NCBI RefSeq assembly: GCF_009870125.1
Contig: NC_046681.1
Location: 19,047,001 to 19,111,000 of the forward strand
Direction of reading: 5' to 3'
Length of the DNA stretch: 64,000 nt
Source: Drosophila pseudoobscura
Taxonomy: Eukaryota; Arthropoda; Insecta; Diptera; Drosophilidae
The notes below the pieces were generated by a model. It was not told the DNA's origin. It did no database searches and saw only the letters and a program-made list of their open reading frames with translations. The translations under genes were made by a program, and so were the position numbers. Positions 12,735 through 23,754 of this stretch are shown one piece after another. Numbering within the stretch: the stretch's first letter is position 1; every line of letters begins with the position of its first letter.

Positions 12735-13914
12735 TGTAATCTACACACACACAATCCACACAAGAGCGTATAGAGGCATGAATAAAATGAATCATGATTC
12801 ATTAAATTTAAATGTAACTATAATTTAAATTTTAATTATAATTCGACGTTCTGCTCAGTTAAATATAAAAGCCAACAGAAAAGCGAGTCCAATCAAATGC
12901 ATTCCTATAGTCCCTGAATATTGTATTGAACTCCCAATGGGAATAGTTAGGGGCAATGACCTTGTAGCACCTACGAATCCATCTGTGAAGAGCCCTTGGC
13001 TATGATCTTCATTGTCATGCTGCTGCCATCCGATGTGGCAACTGTTTTTCTTTGATTTTCCGGTTAGTCATAATCAAAGTGACGCGCCTGTCTAAATTTA
13101 AACACCTTCATGTGACATATTTTCCTAATTAAAATGCATCTAAACGGAGCGCATAACATAAGAACAATAATTAGGGAATTCGAGGAAGAGAGAATCCCAG
13201 TCTCCGACTCTCTCATAAAGATAGTTTTCCCTAAAAACAAAGCATTCGTTGCAGCATTTTCCGAGAGAGATAGCACCAAGATGCAGAGATCTCTTTGTTG
13301 CTTGGTTAAAAATAGAAAAATCTATTCAATGTTTCGCTCAGTTTTTCCCGAGAAGCCTAAGCGAAAAGTTCGGTTCGACCGTCGAAACGGATAGGAATTA
13401 GACTTCGAGAAATTTTCCAACGCCTCGCGAGAATACATATAGATTTCTTTTTTTTATCAAATCTATACTAGATATTTACTTTCGATTTCGGATACACGGA
13501 TACGGTTGGTAAAACATTGAAATTTTAAGTAGAGTTTAAAGCGCAACCGTCTCCAGTAGAATCTCTCGAAAGTTTTCTTCTTGGATGAAAAAGTAAAAGT
13601 ATATAGAAAATTGCGAAATCGAAAGATCGAATCGCGTGTGATCGAAGCACCACACAGATATAGCATATGGTATCTGTATCTGTGTATCGGTGTGTACCTA
13701 TATCTGTTTCGTTGCTGTGGAGGCCAACGGAGGTGGATCGGTGAGGGCGGGGCAGCTCTTTGTATCGCTGCTCTTGTGGTGCTTCTTCAGAGGAAAAGTC
13801 GCATTAAAGTGAATCGTAAATAAAACGCCTGCCAGGCCAAGAACATCAGTAAACAGATCAGAACCATCGCATACCACATATCTGTTCTTCGAGGCCTTTG
13901 TTCTCGGGAATATT
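12735..13914 (+). other. Intergenic region and 5' leader of the coiled-coil gene
   Basis: The first 150 bases are AT-rich 3' sequence of the Ubc9-like gene, with AATAAA at 12781. The rest leads into the ATG at 13915 and resembles a fly promoter and leader, with TCAGTT-type initiator sequence near 13338 and GATA/TATCTG-rich stretches at about 13660-13710. An 86-codon ORF at 13134-13394 shows no family resemblance and I do not call it. Confidence 0.35.
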
Positions 13915-16900
13915 ATGGGAAATGCAGAGTCCACACCCCCTGCAGATGAATCGCAGGTGCAGCTGCAACAACAACAGCAGCAGCAGCGAGTAGGAGGAAC
14001 TGCCGCGCCACCGGATGACGAGCCCTGGTGGAATGACATCGAGCACGAGAATTTAATTCTGCAACAGGCCGCGCCCAATGAGGCCACACCAATGCCAAAG
14101 AAAGTTGTGGAGGAAGCACCACTGAAAATGGCGGAAGATAAGGAATCAATTCGAGTCGTGGACGAACCTGTTGTCATGGATGTGGATAGCAAGGAGAAGT
14201 CCCCGAAGCGAGAGCAAAGCCTGGAGGAATTCCGGGAGGAGCTGCGTATCAAAAGGGAGGCTCGCCTAACTGCTGTACAGGATTTGCGCGAGGAGATCAA
14301 CAGCCTAAGGAGAGACCTGGCCAAGGAACAGGCAGAGAATCGACGCCTAAGAAAGGATCATAACGTGGAGGAGAAGCCAGAAGAGCAGGCGCAGGAGGAG
14401 GCACATGAGCAGCCCGCGGAGCAGCCGGGGATCGATCCGGATGATGAAAATCCCTCGAGTCGGAGTCGCCATGCCAACATAGAGCTGGCCAACGCTCAAT
14501 TAGCGCTCCAACAAGCCAATGCCGAGAATCTATCGCTGCGCGGAGAAGTAGAGGTCGTTCAGCGCCAGGTGGGAACCCTCAAGGAGGTGATCACCTGCTG
14601 TAAGCAAATGCTAAGCGTCAAAGAGGAGCAGTGTGCACAGGTGAGGGCTTAACATCGGAACTTTACATCTAACATCTATCTTAACATTATTGCTTCTTCT
14701 AACCACAGCTCAAGATGAAACTGGAGCAGATAGAAAACTCTTTTAGCGAGCGAGAGATGAAGATCATGTCCAACAATCTGCGGCAGGAGTACGAGCGCCA
14801 GCTGGTAAATATTCGCCAGCTGAGGCAGCTCTACGAAGAGCGACAGCGGGTGGCGGCCGCCGAGTACGAGAATCTGCAGCGTCTCATCTCCATCAAAAAG
14901 GACGAACTCATCGCCGAGCAGGAAAAGTAAGTTTCAAGCCCCAAAAGCAGCTCTTTACTCATTTCTTTCGTCTCTGACAGAACCAAGAACTTCGAGGAAC
15001 GCAATCAGACGTTGCTCAAAGAAGTGGAAACAGCCAACGAGGAGCTGTCCAAGCTACGCGAGGAATGCGGCGAGCTAAAGTACGAGAAGCGAGTGCTCAA
15101 CGAGCAGGTGGGAGCCGTCAATATGGTAAGAGGATTAACCCCCAAATAGTAAGGATCAAATCTAATGTATGTACATTCACTTGCAGCTCTTTAGCCAGCT
15201 CATTATGGGCTTCAATGGGAAGAGCAACATGGACATTGATCGCTTGAATCAGATGCTAGAAGAGAACCGCCAGCTGCTCAATCAAATGACCCAGGCCGAG
15301 GGAAGCTGCAGCGATGGCGCCACCCTGCCCAAGCTGCTCTTTGAGCTGGTGGAAGGGGCTACCGGGGGCTCTGGCGAGGAGTCCGACAAGAGCCGCAGTG
15401 CAACGCCAACGCCCCACGCTGTGGCTGTGCCTGTAGCTGAGGCTGACACTGCGGCTGTTGGCGTGGACGAGGACCTGCCCGACTGTGCCGAGCCGGAAAG
15501 GAAACCCTGTGGCAAGCAAAGGAGTGGATCTGCAGGAGCTGTTGCGGCTTCGTTAAAATGCCATGAGCCCGAAATTATGGGAAAAGTTGCCTCGGCCCAA
15601 GAAATCATTGGCAACTTGCCGAAAGTTTGGAAAGTGTTGATGGAGCTCTTGAGTCACCACAAAATCGAGCGCGTGCAGTTTGAAGAGCTGCCGGCAACCA
15701 GTAGTGTCAGTGCCCGGGGCATTACTGCCACGGCTGCTCCTGTTACCCCAGGGGAAGGCCGCAAAGCGGAGGCGGCCACGGTAGCTGGTGGCAGCAAGCC
15801 AGCGGAGCTAAGCGTCAGCAAGACCTACATCAAACTGAAGGTGAGTCCTACTCCTCCACTCTCTGTTCAAGTGCTGCGGACAATCGGGCTTGTTAGTTGT
15901 CGTATCCGGTTTTGCTGATGAAGTGCAGCAGCAGCCCGGCCTCGTCATCGTCATCGTCTGTTGCTCCCCCACTGCACTCCCTCGACGAGTCGTAGTTCGA
16001 CTGCTAGTCCGTGTCCGAGGCTCTATGTCTGTGGCTGTTGCAAAGTTTTGCATTATTCACTTAAGCGCTTTATTTAGTGGAGTGCAGACCAAGGCCGAGC
16101 CCGAGGACGAGGACGAGCTGCTTCATTATTGCTGACGTCCTGCAGAGCCGAGCATCAATGTAGTAGCCACTCCCTGCAGCGGCATGGTAGGATGCAACTG
16201 GGGGAGGAGTCCGTTGTGCACGTAATTGAATTTATCGGTCAGTTTCTGGGGCACAAAACACAAAACATGTTGAATATTTTGGAAATCCTTTTAAGTGGAA
16301 CCTTTCCGAAAGTCCAGTCTCTCGACTGTGCCGAGCACTTTAAAAGTTCCCAATCTAATCTCTCCATTGTACGATACGGTTTTTATACCCGATACTCAAA
16401 ATGAGTATTGGGGTATATTAGATTTGTGGTGAAAATAGATCCTTATCCTTTATACCATAACTCTCTCTCTTTCTTTTAGGACCTCATCCTTGAAAAGAAG
16501 TCCCTGGTGAAGGAAACGAACCGCTTGAAGACCCTCAACAGTCATCTGGACTACCGCTTGAACGAGCAGGAGAAGCGCCTGAGCGCCGTCAGCTTGGAGC
16601 TTACGAAGACGTGGCATCTGGTGGGCAAGATGCAGCGCCAGCATCGGCAGCTGCACACCCAGGAGCAGATTCTGCGGTACCAGCTGCAGCAGAAGCGTCG
16701 CCTCCTCAGCGAGCTCAAGGACGAGCTGGAGTACTGCCGGCGCAAGTGGGCGGCTGCCAGGGCCAAGAACGAGGAGACCCAAGAGCAGTGCGACGACTGG
16801 AGGCGGGAGTTTGCACGTCGCAAGCTGGAGGATGCCAATCACTCGGCGGAGAGCGGATACAGCGACTCGGGACCGCAGTCGGATGAGGAACGGGACTCCG

Positions 16901-18561
16901 CGAAAGCAGAAAGTTCAGCAGCCGCGGAAGCAGAGCCTGAGGCTATAGCTCCCTCTACTTCTGGAAATTGCCGCAGGAAGCACTTGAGGGATCAATTCGA
17001 GCATACGCGCAAGATTAAGCGGATGCAGAGCACCTCGCCAGGACGCCAGGCGGCCGCTGCTCTGGCCTCTGGTTCTGCAGATGATGAGGGCGAGGAGATT
17101 GTCCTCCGCTGGAACAGTGCCCCGCCCACTTGTGGCTGGCGAGGGGAGACTATAGGAAACACATTAGAGGAGGACGCGGACCTGGACATGGCTCAGGGCT
17201 CACACGGAGCCATTTCCAAGATTCCGCACAGCTCTCGCAGCAGACAGCGCAGCCAGGCGGAGGCTGCCGCGACCAGCTCGGGGACGGCCAGTCGCATCCA
17301 AAAGCTGGAGGAGCAGTGCAAATCGCTCATCCAGCAGGTGCTGGAGACCTCCGACAACCGCGAACGTCTTGAGGTGCAGCTGTGCCGCTTCCAGGACGAG
17401 GTCTCGCCCGCCCAGCATGCAGTGCCCCTCGACGAGTTCATCAACAACAAGCGGCTGGAGAGGATGACGCGTGCCAGCTCTGCACCGGCCACAGGAAGTC
17501 TCACGCCACGGGAGGAGGAGTACACTAGAAAGCGATCCGAGCGACTCGGCCGCCTGGAAGAGGAGTCGCGGCAGCTGATGTCGCGCATCAGGCGTACCAC
17601 GGATCGGGGGCACTACCTAAAGAAGTCCCTGGATCGCATCAGACGTGCCCCCAGTCGCGATGCCAGTTTCGAGAGCAACACCGAGGAGGAGGCTGCTCCG
17701 CCTGCATCCAAAACGGAGGAGGCATCCCCTCTCACCGTCGACGAGGAGGCCTACACATCCCGTCGGGCCGCCCGCCTGCAGCGGCTGGAGCAGGAGAGCC
17801 AGCAGCTGCTCGCACAGCTCTCGAAGAACTCGGAGCGAAGCGAGGGTCTGGCCAACAAGCTGGACACACTCCACGAGCGACAGCAGCAACAGCAGCAACA
17901 GCCGCCCACGGCTGCAGCCATCTCGCAGACCGTGGAACAACGACTGGAGGACATCGAACGGGTGTCTGCGAATCGCGCCGAGCGTCTACGTTTGATGGAG
18001 GCGCAGGGCAACGAGCTGATTGCACGCCTGAGCAACACCTCGGAGCGGGGCACGGCCATGATCAATCGCATGGCAGAGCGGGAAGCCAGCAGACGGCAAG
18101 AGGCTGAGCTGGTGGAGCAGACCGTGCCAACAGAGGAGGCCACCAGCTCCATCAAGAACATAGCCAGCACCCGGGTCGTGGCCGAGCAGGAGACAGACGA
18201 ATCCGGAGGTGCCGCCTGCTGCGTCACCGTCACCACAACCGCCACTCAGCAGGCCATTCAGCAGCAGTCCACGGGAGCCATTCCCAAAAAGCCGGCGAGG
18301 AGCACGCCTCAGGCTCACCTGTGCGCCGCCTCTCGACAGGACGATGCGGCTAAGAAGCGTTCCTCTGTCAAGGAATCCACAGCGGAACAGCCAACCATTG
18401 CTCCAGAAACTCTCGAGGATATGGTGCAGCGACTGCGATCCTTGCCTTTCCCGGCGGAGGTGCTACCCGAAAATGAGGGAGGAGAGGCGTCCAATGACAC
18501 TCGGGAAGAAGAAAAGAAAGCGGAAGAAACTGAGGAGATGAAGGAGGAGGATGCAAACTGA
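13915..18561 (+). CDS. Large coiled-coil protein with N-myristoylation-type start and internal repeats
   Basis: Five exons (13915-14640, 14709-14926, 14981-15125, 15187-15840, 16480-18561) with GT-AG borders join in frame into 1274 residues. I do not recognise the family with certainty; position makes debra (dbr, 21D) one untested candidate. The protein begins MGNAES, a Gly2/Ser6 consensus for N-myristoylation, followed by a poly-Gln run near residues 20-28. Glu/Lys/Gln-rich predicted coiled coils cover about residues 100-130, 170-400 and 582-670. Acidic, Ser/Ala-rich low-complexity segments lie between them. Residues 851-1110 contain four related units starting near 851, 934, 1011 and 1081. 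They share RLxRLExExxxLxxxLxxTSxR, with spacings of 83, 77 and 70 residues. There is no catalytic motif. It is probably a membrane-tethered scaffold or cytoskeletal adaptor (inference). Intron 4 (15841-16479) carries a transposon remnant. The 3' end overlaps that of the next gene, with AATAAA at 18660-18665. Confidence 0.85.
15841..16479 (+). other. Intron 4 of the coiled-coil gene
   Basis: This 639-base intron is ten times longer than its neighbours. It begins GTGAGT and ends TTCTTTTAG. Its last third contains a dispersed-repeat terminus at 16384-16440. The rest shows no gene, and ORFs running into it from exon 4 are readthrough artefacts. Confidence 0.8.
16384..16440 (+). mobile_element. 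Terminal fragment of a dispersed DINE-1/INE-1-like repeat
   Basis: The segment TATACCCGATACTCAAAATG continues into a GAGTATTGGGGTATATTAGAT arm, forming an imperfect inverted repeat. It is followed by a TTTGTGGTGAAAAT-type stretch. From memory, this combination heads the very abundant non-autonomous DINE-1/INE-1 and related elements of Drosophila genomes. Only the terminal part of about 55 bases is recognisable. The usual internal TTCTTGATCAG block is not seen. Confidence 0.55.
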
Positions 18562-18635
18562 AAGATGTTCACTAGATTTTACGACTACGAATACACGCTG
18601 ATAGAACTGCTCAGCGCCGGTTAACGTAAATAATG

Positions 18636-18665
18636 TTTATTGTAACGAATTTCCAAATTAATAAA
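18636..18665. terminator. Overlapping polyadenylation signals of two convergent genes
   Basis: A minus-strand AATAAA (forward TTTATT, 18636-18641) and a plus-strand AATAAA (18660-18665) lie within 30 bases in the 116-base gap between facing stop codons at 18561 and 18678. Cleavage downstream of each signal would make the two mRNAs complementary at their 3' ends. The hexamers are seen directly, while actual cleavage sites are inferred. Confidence 0.55.
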
Positions 18666-18677
18666 TACGTTTATGGT

Positions 18678-19130
18678 CTATGGCTCAGTGGCGTAGACGC
18701 GGTCACCGTTCTCAGCCACCCGCCTTCGCTTCGGCTCCTGGTGGGAAAATCTCACCCTCTTGTATTTTCTGTTGGAGAACCGCACATAGATCTTCCCACA
18801 CTTCTGGGTACGGTAATGCTCCAACAGCTGCTTGGGGAAGACCTGCAGGATCTCGTTCTCTAGCTGGTAGCTGCGTTGCAGCGACAAGTGTAGCTGACGG
18901 TGCTCATAGTAGCAGATCAGCTGGATGAGCAGCTGCCGCTGCTCTGCACTCAGCGCCTCCTGCTGACCCACGAGCTCGAGTAGCGTCTGACTTCATTTGC
19001 AGTCGTCCTGTAGAATGCCGAGCACTGTAGACGCCCGATCCTCTCCCAGAACCTGCTCGCCGCTGTCCCCTACATTCGCTTTGACTAGCGACGTAGACAA
19101 AATCTGGACGGGCTCCAAGATAGGTTGCAT
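18678..19130 (-). CDS. Small basic-tailed protein with an in-frame TGA (readthrough, unannotated intron or pseudogene)
   Basis: On the minus strand an ATG at 19130 opens 45 codons ending LGILQDDCK, then a TGA at 18995-18993. The same frame continues without another stop for 104 codons, SQTLLELVGQQEAL to VYATEP. The downstream part has real protein character: a Gln/Leu-rich helix (RQLLIQLICYYEHRQLHL), a Tyr/Arg-rich segment and a KRRRV nuclear-localisation-like cluster. It contains no Met of its own, so it needs the upstream start. In-frame introns that would remove the TGA exist: 19052-18987 (66 bases, GTTCTG donor) or 19073-18987 (87 bases, GTAGGG donor), both ending in AGTCAG with a poor pyrimidine tract. 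Stop-codon readthrough or gene decay are the alternatives. I do not recognise the family. A longer upstream frame reaches 19295, but the Met at 19130 looks the better start. Confidence 0.55.
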
Positions 19131-21655
19131 GGCGTCGTGTACTGTCTCTCTGTGTGAGTGTCTCTCGGTGAGAGAAACATCGGACTTGCCACAGTCACTG
19201 GCGCAGTCCGTACTTAATACAACTATGTACCACCAATTTCTTTTGTATTGTGTCGTAAGACGACGGTGACTAAGAAAGCCCACGTCGCGCCCCAAAATAA
19301 GCCACCTTATAATCCATTCTTAAAGGAGTTTGGACTCCTGTGATTGGTCACAGCAACTACGATATCCTTATCGCTTCTGATGTCCAAGTAAATGTGTAAG
19401 TAATCCAAAAGCGAACCCGATGGAGAGGAGGAATCTAGCATAATTCTGTTGCAGATGAAACCAAAAGGATATACCTACCTATAATAATAGCCAAATATTG
19501 ACTTATAATTTCAAGATGATTGGGATTTGAGAAAAGTGAATCTTTTGTGGAGGAGATTTCGGAGGTTTTGATTACACAGTACGAAAAAAAGTGTAACTGT
19601 TCCAAAGTAAAAGTGGAAATTTCACTCTGCATCTCTCTATCCCGCATCCTTCAGATGCTCCATCTCCTTATCCCCTGCCCTCGAATGCATATGCATATAT
19701 CTCTAATCAGCAAAGAAGTCGGACGGCCGACTGTCCGCCTCCTCATTCTATTTCGTAGTTCCATCGAGATGCCCCCAAAGCACACGACACGGACTCGCTG
19801 GGATTTCTGGGACTTATGTGCTCCCTTAGACACGCACGCAGCCATGACATTGCCAGCCCCTGAGACTGCCACTGCCACTGTCGCTGTCGCTGTCGCTGTC
19901 GCTGAAATGCATGGCGTTGGCTAGGTTGCTGCAGGCTGCCATTGCGGCTGGGGTGGTGGTTGGTGTGGCAAGGACGTGGCCATTGGGTGGCAATGGGCGG
20001 CGCATTATCTCTGCATATGTATGCAAGTAAAAATGCCAGCGTCCGCTAACAAGTTGGTGACGTCGTCATCGTCGCCCTCATCCTCGACATCGCTGCTTTA
20101 TGCAAATGCGATGCCCTGGCGTACTCTTTCTCCCGATCCCGCCCATCCCACATCTCAAGGCGGGTAAACAGCCATCGGTGGAAGCAGGGGGCCAAGGGAG
20201 GAAGGGCTCTCTCTGTTCAGGCATAAAGACAACATCGCCTCATATGCTTTTAAAGCGAACAGACATTGTACATTAACTTATCCGCTCGCTGTCTTTCCTC
20301 TTCTTTCTGGGCAACAGCATCACCAACATTCGCTGTGAACAGAGAAGGGTCCTTTAAACCCTTTCCATACTTTTCTTAATTCCTTCTACCAGAGTTCTGT
20401 TATCGAAGGTTCTGTTGATTTCAACAGAGAACTGTTCACCGCCTGAACAGCTTTCAATCCTCCCCCGAAAACAACCCCTCTGTAGGGTAACATTCTGTTG
20501 GGGGTTCATTTTGCTGCTTTACAGGTCTGGTTTGAAGCTACCCCTGCTGAAATGAATCCTTCCAGGCCAATGGTTCGATGGGGAACGACTCTTAACAGAG
20601 CTGTTAAGGAATAGATGCACTGGATGCACAGTTTTCTCTCAAGAGTGGCGTTCGAAGGGGAATATATCTTCTAGACTATGTAAATAAAATAACTAGTCAA
20701 GTAACTAAATCTTGAAAAGTTATCCTCATTTATATTAAAGAAACACAAAAATAACAAGAAATCCATGCATAAGCTGCGTATAAGAGGGGAAACTGGCTGG
20801 CGTCATCTAGCGAAATTCAACTGAACTCACTTAAACTTTTAAGAGCTTTCATGGAGCTTCAACAGTAAAGTCCCACCATAAAATGAAGCCCCAAAACATA
20901 TCTCGTTCTAATTGCTGTGGGACCTCGCCCACTCCCCTGGCCACGCCCACAGGGGCAAGAGGGATGTGGAGCTGAAAAAGTATACAAATTGTTGCACCGT
21001 TAACTGCCCCGTTCCGCTGGTCCACTCGTCCGCTCCTTGGACTGCCGTAACTGGAAGGGAAACGTCAAATTAATAAACCGCCGGACGTACCACAAGCTGT
21101 GAAAAAGCAATCTTTGGTCTGCATGCCACAGATCCAGATGCAGATGCAGATCTTTAGACCTCATCCTCAAAGTGTTTCCAGCTTGTTAGCCTGCGAGAAG
21201 AGAGGATCGATTCTCCGATCCCGCCTCTTGCGTAGGGCCAAAGATTTATGCAGTTCGCGCTGATGTCAGAGAGGGGATGGGATCCATGGAAGCGCCGTTC
21301 GGTGCTCCACTCCACTCCACTCCGGAGACGATCTGCAGACCTGAAGAGTAATCTAATTTATTAAAAGTGCAGCCCCTGCAGCGGGCGAGAGCCCTCGTTT
21401 GGGTTTTGATTTACGCTGAAATAAATTAAAATATCATAAAAAGGAAATTAAAATTCACTCGCACAACAAAAGCCCAGCGTCCCGTCTCCGACAGCGACAG
21501 AGACAGCGACAGAGACTGCGACTGCGACGACCCCAAGACGATCGATGTGCCGATGGCCAGGGTCCGTCCGAGCAGGGCTCTTAGCTAATTTTTGAACAAC
21601 TAAAAATACAAATAAATATTTTAATGTGTGATTTACGACAATGACTCGCACAGGG

Positions 21656-21675
21656 GGTCGACGTCGACGTCGACC
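21656..21675. repeat. 20-bp perfect palindrome of GTCGAC units
   Basis: GGTCGACGTCGACGTCGACC equals its own reverse complement and is made of three overlapping GTCGAC units. It stands out from AT-rich surroundings. Its function is unknown and chance expansion of a 6-base unit is possible. Confidence 0.85.
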
Positions 21676-23729
21676 GACTTGAGGTCTGGAGCGGCGTCTT
21701 GTTCGGTGTGCATTTTGATTGGATTTGTGCGCTTCTGGCGCTCGTGTGGACCCCCTCCGGACTCTGCATTGAAATACAATTTAAGCGCCTTTAATGAACT
21801 GCAGAGAGACTCTCGACTCTCGATCGGAACGGAATGAAACAGAAATCGGCGAATCGGAATTAAATTTGGGAATTATTTTTATGGCTCATAGAGAGAATTG
21901 TTATTGGCACATCAAAAAGTGAGACAAATTTTACGATCGCATCGATCGAATCGAATTGGTTGGCATTAATGAACGGCTATCAATATCCAGATTTATGCAA
22001 TACCCCAAAGCAGTTCGTAATTTTTTTTGCATATGAGAGCGACGCCCATAAAGTATCCACCAAAACGAGGGTGGGGGGGCCTTGCCTTCCGAAAATGGCC
22101 TGCAATTAATTAAAAAACCATTGACATTCATAAAAAGTAAATTGCGGCAACAGCATCGCTTGACAGCGGAAGCAAACATAATGTCCGACTATTATGAAAT
22201 CCATCAAACAGTTTTACAGAACACCTTCTCTTCAGAGCCGCACATCTCCCCACCGGACGCTGGACCCTTGGACACCGGGCCACTGTGTACGGCGATGAGT
22301 ATTTATTAAGGGGCTGCCACGAAGCGAATCGATCGCTGGGCTCGATCGCCCGAAACACCTGCCAGGCACACAGCAGTCGCTTATATCTAGAGAGGAGTGC
22401 GTGATTTTAATGGGGAATGGGGTTATGATTTGTGGGACAGTTTAAGCAGAGATCGATATAAGTTTCAGAGGTTTCTAAAAGGCAAGGACCTATGATTTGG
22501 GTGGGGGATAGATAAATAATTAGGAAAACATAAGGATTAGAAACTAAAGGCAGTCGGAATTTTCTCTGTCTAGGAATACATGCCTCGTCATCAAAACAGA
22601 AGAAAAGTTTCTATAGATCAAGAGTAGTACGATAGATACGAAGTCCCAAAATTATTATACTTGCTGTAGCATCACGATAGGATCGATTCACGCACGCATC
22701 TCTAGCCCCCAGACTGATGATGGAGCACTGCCGATCGAGAGGCTGATGGTGATGCTGTCGATGATGATGGGCTGGGACTTGGGTATGGTGATGTTGCAGC
22801 AGCCCGAAGCCGGCTAACGAGCGCGAAATAATGCGCGAAATGTGGAGCAGATCCAGAGACTGCGACTCTGGGACACATGCCCAGCTGAAGTACCAGGAGT
22901 GGCATCGGGACAGGCTGCGGTGGCAGTGGCAGGTCGCCTGGCAGCCTGCTGCAACGGTGGCGACTGACAGAATTATAATCAATTAGTGGAGCGGCCGCGT
23001 GAGCGCATAAAATTATATATTCCGTTGCCTCCGATGGGGCTCCACCATCCACCATCCACCATCCACATCCCCATTCGTGTAACGCGTAGCGCATTTTAGT
23101 TTAAATTAAAATAAATTCAATTACGAGAACATGAAAATCCATTACGCAAATTATTGTCATTAAATGTGCAATTTGGAGTGGAGAGCGTTTATGAAAATTT
23201 TGATTAAATTTCTGACGCTTCGCTGGAACAACAATCAAGGCAGTAAGACCCAAAAATGAACCGAAGTCTGAGACACGGAACCAAAACCAAAGGCAAACCA
23301 AAAGCAAAAGACTTAGGCCGCAAACTCGGACAGAGGCTCATCCCAGAGCCTCCAGGGAAAGAGAGTGATCCCTAAAGCGGATCATGGCTAGCTGCCTAAT
23401 TAATTAATTATAATCCCGCCGATTAGCATAGCTCCCAACTTGGGGTCTCCTCGCATTCACTGTGGCAGTGGCTGCCTTTCGGGAACCCGCTTTCATTCAT
23501 AGATCTCGCGGGACAAGTCACACGCCGGCAGCAAACGGGTTATACTTGCTAAACGATTCGTTAGATAAGATACTACAACTACATATATATGAGTACGAAT
23601 ATATGTCTGTATATGGTTAGCTCCACTCACCCACTTAGTCGGAGAGCTAGTTAGTGAGTGACAGACTCACGAGGTTGATGGGTAGTTGCTGCCGAGTGTC
23701 GCACTCAATTTGTTTAATCCATTGGGAGG

Positions 23730-23754
23730 TAACTAACTAACTAACTAACTAACT
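23730..23754. repeat. (TAAC)n microsatellite
   Basis: Six consecutive TAAC units plus a partial one are directly visible. It is an ordinary microsatellite. Confidence 0.9.

Noticed and set aside
13134..13394. 86-codon basic ORF
   Set aside because: It sits in the probable leader or promoter region of the coiled-coil gene and shows no recognisable family or codon signature.
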